From: CAZZDA01 sp964652585
GTDB lineage: Bacteria > Patescibacteriota > Patescibacteriia > UBA1544
Assembly: GCA_964652585.1 (NCBI GenBank)
Contig: CAZZDA010000013.1
Coordinates: forward strand, 1 to 19,025
Length of the DNA stretch: 19,025 bases
Reading direction: 5' to 3'
Below the pieces are notes generated by a model. The model worked only from the letters and a program-made list of their open reading frames with translations, was not told the origin of the DNA and did not search any database. The position numbers and the translations under genes are program-made. Of this stretch, positions 1 through 7,917 are shown piece after piece (the stretch's first letter is position 1; each line of letters starts with the position of its first letter).

Positions 1-1
1 G

Positions 2-52
2 TCTATAGTTAGCGCAATTATTACTTTTTTTGTGATTTTAACCGGACACTAG
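2..52 (+). CDS. Possible C-terminal tail of an upstream membrane protein (partial)
   Basis: The frame starting at base 2 is open to a TAG at 50-52 and encodes a hydrophobic tail reading SIVSAIITFFVILTGH. This looks like the end of a last membrane helix. Its start lies outside the window, so the family cannot be identified. It ends 20 bases before secD, which would fit an operon. Sixteen codons is too short to prove coding, and this could be chance. Confidence 0.3.
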   Translation, partial: SIVSAIITFFVILTGH

Positions 53-72
53 TATCCTGAAATATATAAAAA

Positions 73-2121
73 ATGTCCTCAAAATCCTATAACAAGAATA
101 ACGGTTTAAGCGCGCGGGCGAAACGCTCGTGGGTTTTTTTTGGTATCGTACTGCTCATACTTGCGTCAGCCGCGATTGTGTATCCGCAAGGGTATAACAA
201 GACACTCGATGTATTGCGCTTATCGGGTGATGGGTCGTTTGATCGTGATGACCGATTTCATTTGGGATTGGACTTACAGGGCGGTGCACATCTCGTGTAT
301 GAAGCGGATATTTCTCGTATTACCGATGACGCGGGAGCGGCAGTTGACGGGGTGCGTGATGTGATTGAGCGGCGGGTGAACAGTTTTGGCGTGGCGGAAC
401 CCTTAGTGCAAACGACAAAGGTAGGAGATTCGTGGCGCATCATTATAGAATTGGCGGGAGTTTTTGATGTAAATGAAGCAATACAGCGCATTGGTAAGAC
501 ACCACTTCTAGAATTTAAGGAAGAAAATGCCGAGCCGCCGCGCGAGCTTACCGAAGAGGAGCAAGTTGAATTGGATGCGTTTAATACTGAGGCAAAAGAT
601 AGGGCGGAGGATATTTTACGGCAAGTACGTGTCGCGGAGCGTGATTTTGCGGAAGCGGCGGTGGAATTCTCGGAGGATCATTTAACTAATGCACAAGGCG
701 GTTCAATGGGCTATATATTTGCCGATGATCCGCGTTTCGGTGCGCTTGTTGCAGCGGTACAAGATCTTGAACAAGGAGGTATTGCACCGAAAGTGGTGCA
801 AAGCGCTGAAGGGCATCATATTGTACGACTTGTAGGTACGCGTGAAGAGGCGCAAGAGGTTTCTGCAAGCCATATTTTGCTCTGCTGGCAAGGTCTTTCC
901 ACCTGCGCAAATGAGCGCACTAAAGAAGAAGCATTCGCTGAAATTACCGCACTCAAAGAACAGGCAAGTTCTGACAATTTTTCGGAATTAGCAACAGAAA
1001 ACTCAGATGATCCGGGTTCCGGAAGTGTCGGAGGAGAACTGGGATATTTTAAAAAAGGGCAAATGGTGCCGGAGTTTGAAGATACAGTGTTTGCACAAGC
1101 AATTGGCGCGGTATCAGATGTGATTGAATCACAATTCGGCTATCATCTTATTTATAAAACCGATGAACGGCCGGTAACAGAGTATGATATTGCGCATATA
1201 TTGATACGCACCAAGAGTGCGGTGGATGTCTTGGGGCCGCAAGAGCAGTGGCAAAATACTGAACTCACCGGCAAACAGTTAAAACGCGCGGTAATGGAAT
1301 ATGATCCAACCACAGGCGAGCCGGAAGTGGGTATTGAATTTGACAGTGAGGGAGAGAGACTTTTTGGGGAGATCACTGAAAGAAATATCGGCAAACCAAT
1401 TGCCATTTTCCTTGATGGCGAACCCATTAGCATTCCTACCGTACAACAAAAGATCTCAGGGGGAAACGCAGTTATTACCGGACAATTTTCGCTTCCTGAG
1501 GCAAAAGAGCTGGTACAGCGTTTAAATACAGGTGCCTTACCCGTACCCATTGATCTTATAAGTCAACAGACCGTAGGCGCGACTCTTGGACAGGATTCTC
1601 TTGAGAAAAGTTTGCGAGCCGGTTTGGTAGGGCTTATATTGGTTGCGCTCTTTATGTTGCTGTATTACCGGCTTCCGGGCGTTTTGGCAGTACTTTCGCT
1701 TGGGGCTTATGCACTTATCGCCCTCGCACTCTTTAAGCTCATTCCTATTACACTTACCCTTGCCGGCATTGCCGGATTTATTCTTTCCATAGGTATGGCA
1801 GTGGACGCGAATGTGCTTATTTTTGAACGCATGAAAGAAGAGATTCGCCGAGGGAGATCGTTGGACGCGGCTATTGATGAGGGATTTGCCCGCGCGTGGA
1901 CATCAATTCGTGATGGTAATGTTTCAACGCTTATTACCTGCTTTATTCTCTTTACGTTCACGACAGGCGTGGTGCAAGGCTTCGCGGTTACGCTTGGTAT
2001 TGGCGTGCTGGTCAGTATGTTCTCGGCAATTGTCATTACTCGCACGTTCTTAAAAATTATTGCCACATGGCATTGGGTAAAAAAGCCGGTGCTCTTTGGC
2101 AGAAAACTACCACTTACATAG
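73..2121 (+). CDS. secD: Protein translocase subunit SecD with an internal double parvulin (PPIase) insert
   Basis: SecD works with SecF at the Sec translocon and uses the proton gradient to help release exported proteins outside the membrane. TM1 is about residues 20-38. The family signature GLDLQGGAHL is at 65-74, and the P1 strand LLEFKE ends near 150. SecD sequence resumes with LTGKQLKRAV near 398, followed by the membrane domain (TMs about 514-665) containing GMAVDANVLIFERMKEE. Residues about 152-380 are not SecD: a degenerate parvulin-like unit (about 167-256) is followed by a better one (about 263-365; ASHILL, FSELATENSDDPGS, GELGYFKKGQMVPEFEDTVF, QFGYHLI). A third start-like strand, AHILI, is at 374-378. 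The insert makes the protein 682 residues. ATG at 73 follows an A/T-rich stretch with no Shine-Dalgarno. secF starts 4 bases after the stop. Confidence 0.95.
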   Translation: MSSKSYNKNNGLSARAKRSWVFFGIVLLILASAAIVYPQGYNKTLDVLRLSGDGSFDRDDRFHLGLDLQGGAHLVYEADISRITDDAGAAVDGVRDVIERRVNSFGVAEPLVQTTKVGDSWRIIIELAGVFDVNEAIQRIGKTPLLEFKEENAEPPRELTEEEQVELDAFNTEAKDRAEDILRQVRVAERDFAEAAVEFSEDHLTNAQGGSMGYIFADDPRFGALVAAVQDLEQGGIAPKVVQSAEGHHIVRLVGTREEAQEVSASHILLCWQGLSTCANERTKEEAFAEITALKEQASSDNFSELATENSDDPGSGSVGGELGYFKKGQMVPEFEDTVFAQAIGAVSDVIESQFGYHLIYKTDERPVTEYDIAHILIRTKSAVDVLGPQEQWQNTELTGKQLKRAVMEYDPTTGEPEVGIEFDSEGERLFGEITERNIGKPIAIFLDGEPISIPTVQQKISGGNAVITGQFSLPEAKELVQRLNTGALPVPIDLISQQTVGATLGQDSLEKSLRAGLVGLILVALFMLLYYRLPGVLAVLSLGAYALIALALFKLIPITLTLAGIAGFILSIGMAVDANVLIFERMKEEIRRGRSLDAAIDEGFARAWTSIRDGNVSTLITCFILFTFTTGVVQGFAVTLGIGVLVSMFSAIVITRTFLKIIATWHWVKKPVLFGRKLPLT

Positions 2122-2125
2122 TCTT

Positions 2126-3031
2126 ATGAACTTTACTTTGATACAAAATCGCCGTATATGGCTTACTTTTTCAGGAATTCTTGTTATCACAAGCATAGTA
2201 CTCTTTGGTGTGTGGGGTTTGAATCTTGGTATTGATTTTACCGGCGGATCGCTTCTTGAAATATCTTATGAAGAGAGCCGCCCTTCCGCTGAAGAGATAG
2301 GTGAGAGTGTCCGTGCATTGGATGTTGGCGATGTACGCGTGCAATTGACAGGTGATGATGGTGCTATTATACGATTGAACAACATTACTGAAGAAAAGCA
2401 TCAGGAAATTCTTGCAGCACTTGCGCATACCGCCGGTGAAAACGGGCTCATTGAAGAGCGATTTGAATCTATTGGACCGGCAATCGGGGAAGAGTTAAAA
2501 AGGAAAGCGTTTTGGGCAATGTTAACGGTACTGATAGCTATTATATGCTATGTCACTTGGGCGTTCCGTAAGGTAAGCAAGCCTATTGTGTCGTGGAAAT
2601 ATGGCGCGGTAACAGTGTTAACTCTTTTTCATGATGTATTGATTGTGGTTGGGGTGTTTGTGCTTCTTGGAAAGTTTGCGGCGGTAGAAGTTAATACAGC
2701 TTTTATCGCAGCGCTTTTGACGATTTTAGGATATAGCGTGAATGATACCATTGTAGTTTTTGATAGAATTCGAGAAAATCTTCATAAGCATTTCTTGGAA
2801 GATAAAGAGGGATTTGAAGGGTTGGTTAATGTGAGTGTTAATCAAACTATTATGCGATCTTTGAATACCTCATTTACCACACTGTTTGTACTGCTTGCTG
2901 TTTTCTTCTTGGGCGGTGCAACCGTGCACTATTTTATACTCGCGCTTGTTGTTGGTGTCTTGGTTGGTACCTACTCATCCATTTTTGTTGCCTCGCCATT
3001 GCTGGTGCAATGGGAGAAGATGAAAAAATAG
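2126..3031 (+). CDS. secF: Protein translocase subunit SecF
   Basis: This is the partner of SecD in the SecDF membrane complex that aids protein export. The product is 301 residues, of usual length. TM1 is about 11-31, directly followed by the family signature GIDFTGGSLL at 35-44. SIGPAIGEEL at 116-125 precedes TM2. GYSVNDTIVVFDRIREN at 202-218 is the TM4-5 loop motif typical of SecF. The last helices end near 290. ATG at 2126 is preferred; an in-frame TTG at 2096 would overlap secD by 26 bases and add ten residues with no family match. It is almost certainly cotranscribed with secD, and an intrinsic terminator follows 35 bases after the stop. Confidence 0.95.
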   Translation: MNFTLIQNRRIWLTFSGILVITSIVLFGVWGLNLGIDFTGGSLLEISYEESRPSAEEIGESVRALDVGDVRVQLTGDDGAIIRLNNITEEKHQEILAALAHTAGENGLIEERFESIGPAIGEELKRKAFWAMLTVLIAIICYVTWAFRKVSKPIVSWKYGAVTVLTLFHDVLIVVGVFVLLGKFAAVEVNTAFIAALLTILGYSVNDTIVVFDRIRENLHKHFLEDKEGFEGLVNVSVNQTIMRSLNTSFTTLFVLLAVFFLGGATVHYFILALVVGVLVGTYSSIFVASPLLVQWEKMKK

Positions 3032-3034
3032 AAG

Positions 3035-3089
3035 TAGGTGTAGTAATTTCATTGCTTTATCATCGCAAATACCGTTGCGGTATTTTTTT
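3035..3089 (+). repeat. 55-base direct repeat, left copy, at contig edge
   Basis: These 55 bases are identical to 3190-3244, and the two copies lie exactly at the two edges of the N run. The copies end in the same seven-T tract. This is the pattern left by two contigs that share an end but were not merged, so I read it as an assembly artefact rather than a biological repeat. Confidence 0.9.
3067..3089 (+). terminator. Intrinsic terminator after secDF (left copy)
   Basis: An 8-bp stem AAATACCG/CGGTATTT with loop TTG runs into a T tract that stops at the N gap. It would end the secDF transcript. The same hairpin appears again at 3222-3244, probably because of the assembly duplication. Confidence 0.8.
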
Positions 3090-3189
3090 NNNNNNNNNNN
3101 NNNNNNNNNNNNNNNNNNNNNNNNNNNNNNNNNNNNNNNNNNNNNNNNNNNNNNNNNNNNNNNNNNNNNNNNNNNNNNNNNNNNNNNNN
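3090..3189. other. Assembly gap of 100 Ns
   Basis: Exactly 100 N characters, the conventional filler for a gap of unknown length. Because the flanks are identical over 55 bases, the true gap is probably zero or negative in length. Joining the copies would remove 155 bases and leave an ordinary short spacer between secF and the next gene. Confidence 0.98.
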
Positions 3190-3244
3190 TAGGTGTAGTA
3201 ATTTCATTGCTTTATCATCGCAAATACCGTTGCGGTATTTTTTT
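3190..3244 (+). repeat. 55-base direct repeat, right copy, at contig edge
   Basis: This is the perfect copy of 3035-3089 on the far side of the gap. It includes a second copy of the secDF terminator hairpin (3222-3244). Read-through sequence continues as an A/T-rich spacer with the promoter at 3290. Confidence 0.9.
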
Positions 3245-3289
3245 ATTTTGATATTGACCTCCCATTCTATTCCATCAAAATTAGATTAT

Positions 3290-3318
3290 TTGACATATTT
3301 TTAGAAATCTGCTATATT
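3290..3318 (+). promoter_or_regulatory. Sigma-70-type promoter for the sigma4/HARE regulator and downstream genes
   Basis: The -35 is a consensus TTGACA at 3290-3295. After a 17-base spacer comes TATATT at 3313-3318, preceded by TGC (3310-3312), an extended -10. Transcription would start near 3325, leaving a leader of about 37 bases before ATG 3362. It is the best housekeeping-type promoter in the window. Confidence 0.8.
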
Positions 3319-3361
3319 GTTTTTATATTCCCATGTTATTGTAAATCAATAACACACTTTT

Positions 3362-4546
3362 ATGGAAAATACACAAGTAAAAACAGCTATTTTGGATACG
3401 ATCATACACCTTAATCAAGAAGATCGCGTGCGGCATTTCACCCCAAGCGAGTTTTTGAATACCATTTTTAACTTGCTTTCTGAAAAAGAGCGCGATGTTT
3501 TGACGCGTCGTTTTGGATTGTACGGTACGCCGTCGCAAACACTGGAATTTATTGGAAAGCACTATGGTATTACGAGAGAGCGTGTGCGTCAAATTGCAGT
3601 TGGAGCGATAAAAAAAATGCGCGGTGACAAACAATTTCTTGCGATGCGTGATCAGGTTGAGAGTGTATTAGAACATATTTTACGTAAATATGGCGGTGCA
3701 ATGGAAGAGGTTATGCTTATTGATACTTTGCTTGCAGAAACCGATATGCTGCCCAGTACGAAAAAAGAACGGGAGGCGGAATATGTCAATATGAAATTTA
3801 TTCTCCAACAGCTCATGCCTGATCAATTTGCGTTGGTGACTGGTCATTTATATCGACGCGGATGGCGTTTGCTTGAACATCCGGAAGAAGTGGTGCAGAA
3901 TGCGGTTGAAGATCTGCATACGGTTGTGCAGGAAGAGGGTAAGCCACAGGCATTTGAAGATATTTTTACACAGTATGAAGCAGCACCAAGCTACAAGAAA
4001 ATGTATGAGTTTGTGACGCAGATGCCTCTGGCATCAGAAGAACATGTGGAACAAGAAATTATGCGTATTGTGCATACGCTTATGTATCTGAGCAGCAAGC
4101 TGGCAAGCAATATTCTTGATGAATGGGGTCTTGCTGCGTGGCCTACCGTGCGACCGAAAAAAATTAATGATAAAATATATTTGGTGTTGAGAAAAGAAGG
4201 AAAGCCGCTTCATTTTAACGATATTACCGAGCGTATTAATAGCACTAACTTTGATGAAAAGAAGGCATATGTTGGCACCGTGCATAATGAGCTTATTCTT
4301 GATAAAAAATATGTTCTGGTTGGTAGAGGAATGTATGCACTAAGAGACTGGGGCTATACAGGAGGGACGGTTGCGCAAATTGTTGATAAAGTACTCTCGG
4401 CAAGTGGAGAGGGTCTTACACGAAAAGAAATTATAGAACAAGTTCTTGAGCAGAAGCATGTGAAAGAAAGCACTATCTACCTTGCGCTTTCAGATAAGGA
4501 TCGTTTTGCAAAAAATGAACAAGGACGTTATATAAAAATTGTCTAA
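3362..4546 (+). CDS. Sigma-70 region 4-like / HARE-HTH fusion DNA-binding protein
   Basis: The 394-residue protein has a sigma-70 region 4 helix-turn-helix at about 38-88: LSEKERDVLTRRFGLYG, then ITRERVRQIAVGAIKKMR. No region 2 is present, so it cannot be a complete sigma factor. The C-terminal half has a HARE-HTH-like winged helix (about 265-332), like that of the RNA polymerase delta subunit, with KIYLVLRKEGKPLHFNDI and GRGMYALRDW. A second winged-helix-like unit follows at about 335-394. The middle (about 98-220) is helical and may hold another degenerate copy. The likely role is an RNA polymerase-associated or promoter-binding regulator, inferred from the domains only. No Shine-Dalgarno is visible before ATG 3362. 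The next gene follows within 20 bases. Confidence 0.85.
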   Translation: MENTQVKTAILDTIIHLNQEDRVRHFTPSEFLNTIFNLLSEKERDVLTRRFGLYGTPSQTLEFIGKHYGITRERVRQIAVGAIKKMRGDKQFLAMRDQVESVLEHILRKYGGAMEEVMLIDTLLAETDMLPSTKKEREAEYVNMKFILQQLMPDQFALVTGHLYRRGWRLLEHPEEVVQNAVEDLHTVVQEEGKPQAFEDIFTQYEAAPSYKKMYEFVTQMPLASEEHVEQEIMRIVHTLMYLSSKLASNILDEWGLAAWPTVRPKKINDKIYLVLRKEGKPLHFNDITERINSTNFDEKKAYVGTVHNELILDKKYVLVGRGMYALRDWGYTGGTVAQIVDKVLSASGEGLTRKEIIEQVLEQKHVKESTIYLALSDKDRFAKNEQGRYIKIV

Positions 4547-4562
4547 TTTTCCCCTCAATCTC

Positions 4563-5993
4563 ATGGAGATTGCCCTCGATTTTTCTTTTTTTTCAAGTAT
4601 TGCGCACCTACCACCTCACCTAGCGGCATGGCAGCTGCTGATACATGGAGGGTGGTTAATTTTTGTTATACCGTTTCTCTACATATTGCCCGGTATATGG
4701 CTTGACTGGAGGCAGCGTCGTTATGCGCGAAATATACAATTTACTCTGCTTGCTCTTGATATACCAAAGAATCTTGAGCGTACCGCGAAGGCAATGGAGC
4801 AAGTATTTAGCCATTTGGCTGGGGCGCATGCGGCTCGTGATTGGTATGATAAATGGTGGATTGGTGTAACGCAGCCCTATTTTTCGTTTGAAATTATTTC
4901 TATAGAGGGATATATTCAGTTTCTTGTATATATGCCAAAGTCATACCGCGATATTGTAGAAGCAGCGGTATACGCGCAATATCCTGACGTACTTATCACA
5001 GAAGTAGAAGATTATACGCGAAATATTCCAAATATTTATCCATCAGAGACGCATGATGTGTGGGGTTCGGAACTAAAATTGCGCAATAATGATATGTATC
5101 CCATTCGCACGCATCCTGCCTTTGAACATCAGCTGACGCAGGAATTTTTGGATCCTCTCGGGGATATGATGGAGATGCTCGCGCGTTTCAATCAAGGAGA
5201 GCAATTTTGGCTGCAAATTATTGTCACGGCTATCAATCAAAATTGGAGAGAAAGAGGAGCAAAGCTTATTAACCAAATAGTAGGAAGAAAAATAGCAAGC
5301 GAAGGCATGCTTTCAAAGTTGAATTTTTTTGGGATTGGCGATGAGCTGCAAAAACTTACCGGGGAAATGAGAGATCAAATAACAGGGCTTTTTGGCCCTG
5401 CTGGTGAAGGAGCGGCGCAGAAACCGACTGAAAATATGGATGTACTTGCGAGATTAACACCCGGAGAACGCGAATCGTTAGTTGCTATCCATGAAAAAAT
5501 TTCGAAAACAGGTTTTCATACGCGTTTGCGCATGGTGTATGTGGCGCGCAAAGAAGTAATGAACAAAACAAAAGCAGTGAATGGTATTATGGGGGCGCTT
5601 CGGCAGTTTGATTCCTTAACGCTGAATGGCATAAAACCAAATAAAAAATATGGTACCTTTGCGGGACACTTTATCTTTCCTGATCGTATTCGGAATTTTA
5701 AAAAAGGCAAGGTTATACGCGCGTATAAGCGTCGTGAGCAGGGGTATGGTACGCCGCAGGTAATGAATATTGAAGAGCTGGCAACATTGTACCACCCACC
5801 TACACTGTACGTGAAAACAGCGAATCTCATGCAGGCTGATGCGAAACGCGGCGCGGCGCCAACAACACTTCCTTTGGAGCGTACAATGCCGCAGGTGCCA
5901 GAACGAGAAGAATCACCGGAGAGTACTCTTGGCGCACATTCTTTTGAGCAAGACAATAAGGAAGCAGTTCCGGATAACCTTCCTGTTGCATAA
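4563..5993 (+). CDS. One-TM protein paired with a conjugation-type ATPase
   Basis: The 476-residue product has one strong membrane helix at about 24-46, followed by a positively charged WRQRRYAR stretch and a long soluble domain. Segments such as LARFNQGEQFWLQIIVTAI resemble the N-terminal, non-ATPase part of VirB4/HerA-type proteins, where a GE(x)W-x-Q motif is common. That resemblance is from memory and is tentative. The tail (from about 425) is rich in Pro and Glu and looks disordered. Similar membrane-protein plus ATPase pairs are, as I recall, frequent in Patescibacteria. ATG 4563 is chosen. A TTG at 4539 would overlap the previous gene by 8 bases and add eight residues. A role as membrane anchor for the downstream ATPase is inferred from the neighbourhood. 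The precise function is unknown. Confidence 0.7.
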   Translation: MEIALDFSFFSSIAHLPPHLAAWQLLIHGGWLIFVIPFLYILPGIWLDWRQRRYARNIQFTLLALDIPKNLERTAKAMEQVFSHLAGAHAARDWYDKWWIGVTQPYFSFEIISIEGYIQFLVYMPKSYRDIVEAAVYAQYPDVLITEVEDYTRNIPNIYPSETHDVWGSELKLRNNDMYPIRTHPAFEHQLTQEFLDPLGDMMEMLARFNQGEQFWLQIIVTAINQNWRERGAKLINQIVGRKIASEGMLSKLNFFGIGDELQKLTGEMRDQITGLFGPAGEGAAQKPTENMDVLARLTPGERESLVAIHEKISKTGFHTRLRMVYVARKEVMNKTKAVNGIMGALRQFDSLTLNGIKPNKKYGTFAGHFIFPDRIRNFKKGKVIRAYKRREQGYGTPQVMNIEELATLYHPPTLYVKTANLMQADAKRGAAPTTLPLERTMPQVPEREESPESTLGAHSFEQDNKEAVPDNLPVA

Positions 5994-6000
5994 AATGTCT

Positions 6001-6027
6001 GTAGTACGTAGTATAGAGTAGTACGTA
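6001..6027 (+). repeat. Short direct repeat GTAGTACGTA x2
   Basis: Ten identical bases occur at 6001-6010 and 6018-6027, a 17-base period. The second copy extends into the palindrome GTACGTAC (6021-6028). It lies in the 53-base spacer before the ATPase gene. It could be a regulator site or simple-sequence drift, and nothing here decides between them. Confidence 0.5.
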
Positions 6028-6046
6028 CGGAGAACACTTTACCCTT

Positions 6047-7864
6047 ATGGAAAATATCACACTTTTTGCAGAAACAAATTTTCGTAATCAGCGAAGACGT
6101 TTTGGTATCAAGGAAGATGATAGAAGAAGGCATGCGTATTTTATCGGAAAGACCGGTATGGGCAAAACAACAGTGCTGGAAAATATGATCATCTCTGATA
6201 TTCGGGCCGGCAAGGGCGTAGGCGTGGTTGATCCGCACGGCGATCTTGCTGCAAAGATTGTCAAGTACATTCCGCCCCATCGCGTGAATGATGTGGTGTA
6301 CTTCAATCCGGCTGATCTGGATTATCCCGTAGCATTCAATATTTTGGAAACTGTTGACGAGCGCTATAAACATTTGGTTGCATCAGGTATGATGGGCGTT
6401 TTCAAAAAGCTTTGGCCGGATGTTTGGAGTCCGCGCATGGAATATATTCTGAACAATACTATTTTGGCCATGTTGGATTATCCGGGTTCAACCATGCTGG
6501 GTATTCAACGAATGCTTTCTGATAAGGTATTTCGGAAAAAAGTGGTGGAGAAGATAACTGATCCGGTAGTAAAAGCGTTTTGGGTTGATGAGTTCGCAAA
6601 ATATAATGAACGTTTTGCGCAAGAAGCGATCGCGCCAATTCAGAATAAAGTTGGACAGTTTTTATCGGCATCCATTATTCGCAACATTGTTGGGCAAGTC
6701 AAGTCTACCGTTGACATGCGCGCTATTATGGATGAACAAAAAATATTAATTATGGATTTATCCAAGGGGCGGATTGGCGAGGATAATTCAAAGCTTTTAG
6801 GAGGGCTCTTGATCACTCGCTTGCAGCTCTCGGCTATGGAGCGGGTAGATATTCCGGAAAGTGAACGTAAGGACTTTTATCTTTATGTTGACGAATTCCA
6901 AAACTTTGCAACAGAAGCGTTTGCGAATATTCTCTCAGAAGCAAGGAAGTATCGGCTCTGCCTTATTTTAGCGCACCAGTATATTGCGCAGCTTGACGAG
7001 TTTGTACGGCCGGCGGTTTTTGGTAATGTGGGAACGGTTGTGAGTTATCGTGTTGGCGCGGAGGATGCGGAGGTTTTGGCAAAGGAGTTTGCGCCGCGGT
7101 TCACGGAAGAGGATTTGGTTAATTTAGGAAAGTACGATATGTACTTAAAGCTTATGATTGATGGTATCGCCTCGGATCCATTTTCCGCGCGCGGTATGCC
7201 TCCATTACCTGAAAGTGAAATGCTGGGAAATGAAGAAAAAGTGATTCAAGTAAGTCGTGAACGCTATAGTAAGCCGCGGGAAATTGTAGAAGATAAAATT
7301 GCCCGCTGGAGTGGTGTGATGGACCTGCAAGATGACACACCAACTGAGAAAAAAATACCTCGAAAAGAAGATAAAGATCGTAGAAAAGAAGTATTGGCTG
7401 CCGTATTGGTGAATGCGCAAAAATCAGAGCAGCCGACGCGCGAGAATATATCGGCAAAATCTGTGAGCGACACTTCCTCAAAAACAGATAAACACAACAA
7501 TCATACGCACGTTACCGCGTGCATGCGCTGTGGTATTGAAACGTCGGTATCGTTTCAACCGGATGGCGTGCGCCCCGTGTATTGTAAGAACTGTTTGAAA
7601 GAAATGCAGACAAGTCATTTTGGTGCACCGCCTACTCCCGCACAACAAAAGCAACAGGATAAAGATAGGGTTGCTGAAGTTGCGCCTGCGATTCCAAAAA
7701 GTGTTTCGCTTGCTGATGCGCTGGGAAAGAAGCCAATGGTATTTAAAGAAAGTAGCAAAAGAGAGTCTTCCTCAAAAGAAGTGCCAAAAAAAGCAAGGGG
7801 AAATCATTCCGCATCTCAGCATAAAAATATTCAACCAGGACAGGTGATAAAACTGAAGTCATGA
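6047..7864 (+). CDS. VirD4/HerA-like conjugative ATPase with C-terminal CxxC-x17-CxxC zinc ribbon
   Basis: This is a P-loop ATPase of the type IV secretion/HerA class. Walker A GKTGMGKT is at 34-41, DPHGDL at 62-67, Walker B LYVDEFQNF at 279-287 (Asp282, Glu283), and a sensor-like LILAHQY at 306-312. The ATPase domain ends near 395. A charged, low-complexity linker (about 430-490) follows. Then comes a zinc ribbon with Cys492, Cys495, Cys513 and Cys516, exactly 17 residues between the CxxC pairs, and a Lys-rich tail. Proteins of this class move DNA or protein across membranes or translocate on DNA. The substrate here is unknown. It lies 53 bases after the membrane protein at 4563-5993, its probable partner. 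A GGAG at 6029-6032 is rather far from ATG 6047. No other conjugation genes are visible. Confidence 0.85.
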   Translation: MENITLFAETNFRNQRRRFGIKEDDRRRHAYFIGKTGMGKTTVLENMIISDIRAGKGVGVVDPHGDLAAKIVKYIPPHRVNDVVYFNPADLDYPVAFNILETVDERYKHLVASGMMGVFKKLWPDVWSPRMEYILNNTILAMLDYPGSTMLGIQRMLSDKVFRKKVVEKITDPVVKAFWVDEFAKYNERFAQEAIAPIQNKVGQFLSASIIRNIVGQVKSTVDMRAIMDEQKILIMDLSKGRIGEDNSKLLGGLLITRLQLSAMERVDIPESERKDFYLYVDEFQNFATEAFANILSEARKYRLCLILAHQYIAQLDEFVRPAVFGNVGTVVSYRVGAEDAEVLAKEFAPRFTEEDLVNLGKYDMYLKLMIDGIASDPFSARGMPPLPESEMLGNEEKVIQVSRERYSKPREIVEDKIARWSGVMDLQDDTPTEKKIPRKEDKDRRKEVLAAVLVNAQKSEQPTRENISAKSVSDTSSKTDKHNNHTHVTACMRCGIETSVSFQPDGVRPVYCKNCLKEMQTSHFGAPPTPAQQKQQDKDRVAEVAPAIPKSVSLADALGKKPMVFKESSKRESSSKEVPKKARGNHSASQHKNIQPGQVIKLKS

Positions 7865-7888
7865 ATCATAAAGCATGAAGCTTAAAAC

Positions 7889-7911
7889 AAAAAAGGCAGT
7901 CATAGACTACC
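7889..7911 (-). terminator. Intrinsic terminator of the minus-strand zinc-ribbon gene
   Basis: Read on the minus strand, GGTAGTC/GACTGCC forms a 7-bp stem (one G-U pair) with loop TAT, followed by six Ts. It lies 6 bases after the stop of the gene at 7918-8172. On the + strand no T tract follows the hairpin, so it may not stop the ATPase transcript efficiently. Confidence 0.75.
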
Positions 7912-7917
7912 CGTTAT

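Noticed and set aside
1152..1550. Minus-strand open frame of 132 codons inside secD
   Set aside because: It is fully antisense to conserved SecD sequence, and no family features are visible.
2096..2125. TTG start giving SecF ten extra residues
   Set aside because: The extra residues do not match SecF N-termini, and ATG 2126 is directly before the first helix with a 4-base gap to secD.
3035..3244. A true biological direct repeat or insertion-sequence target duplication
   Set aside because: The copies sit exactly at both edges of a 100-N filler, which is far better explained by an unmerged contig overlap.
5516..6373. A 285-codon open frame on the minus strand
   Set aside because: It lies antisense to the membrane protein and ATPase genes and crosses their spacer. 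The translation is Cys/Ser/Ile-rich with no domain, and both + strand genes are well supported.
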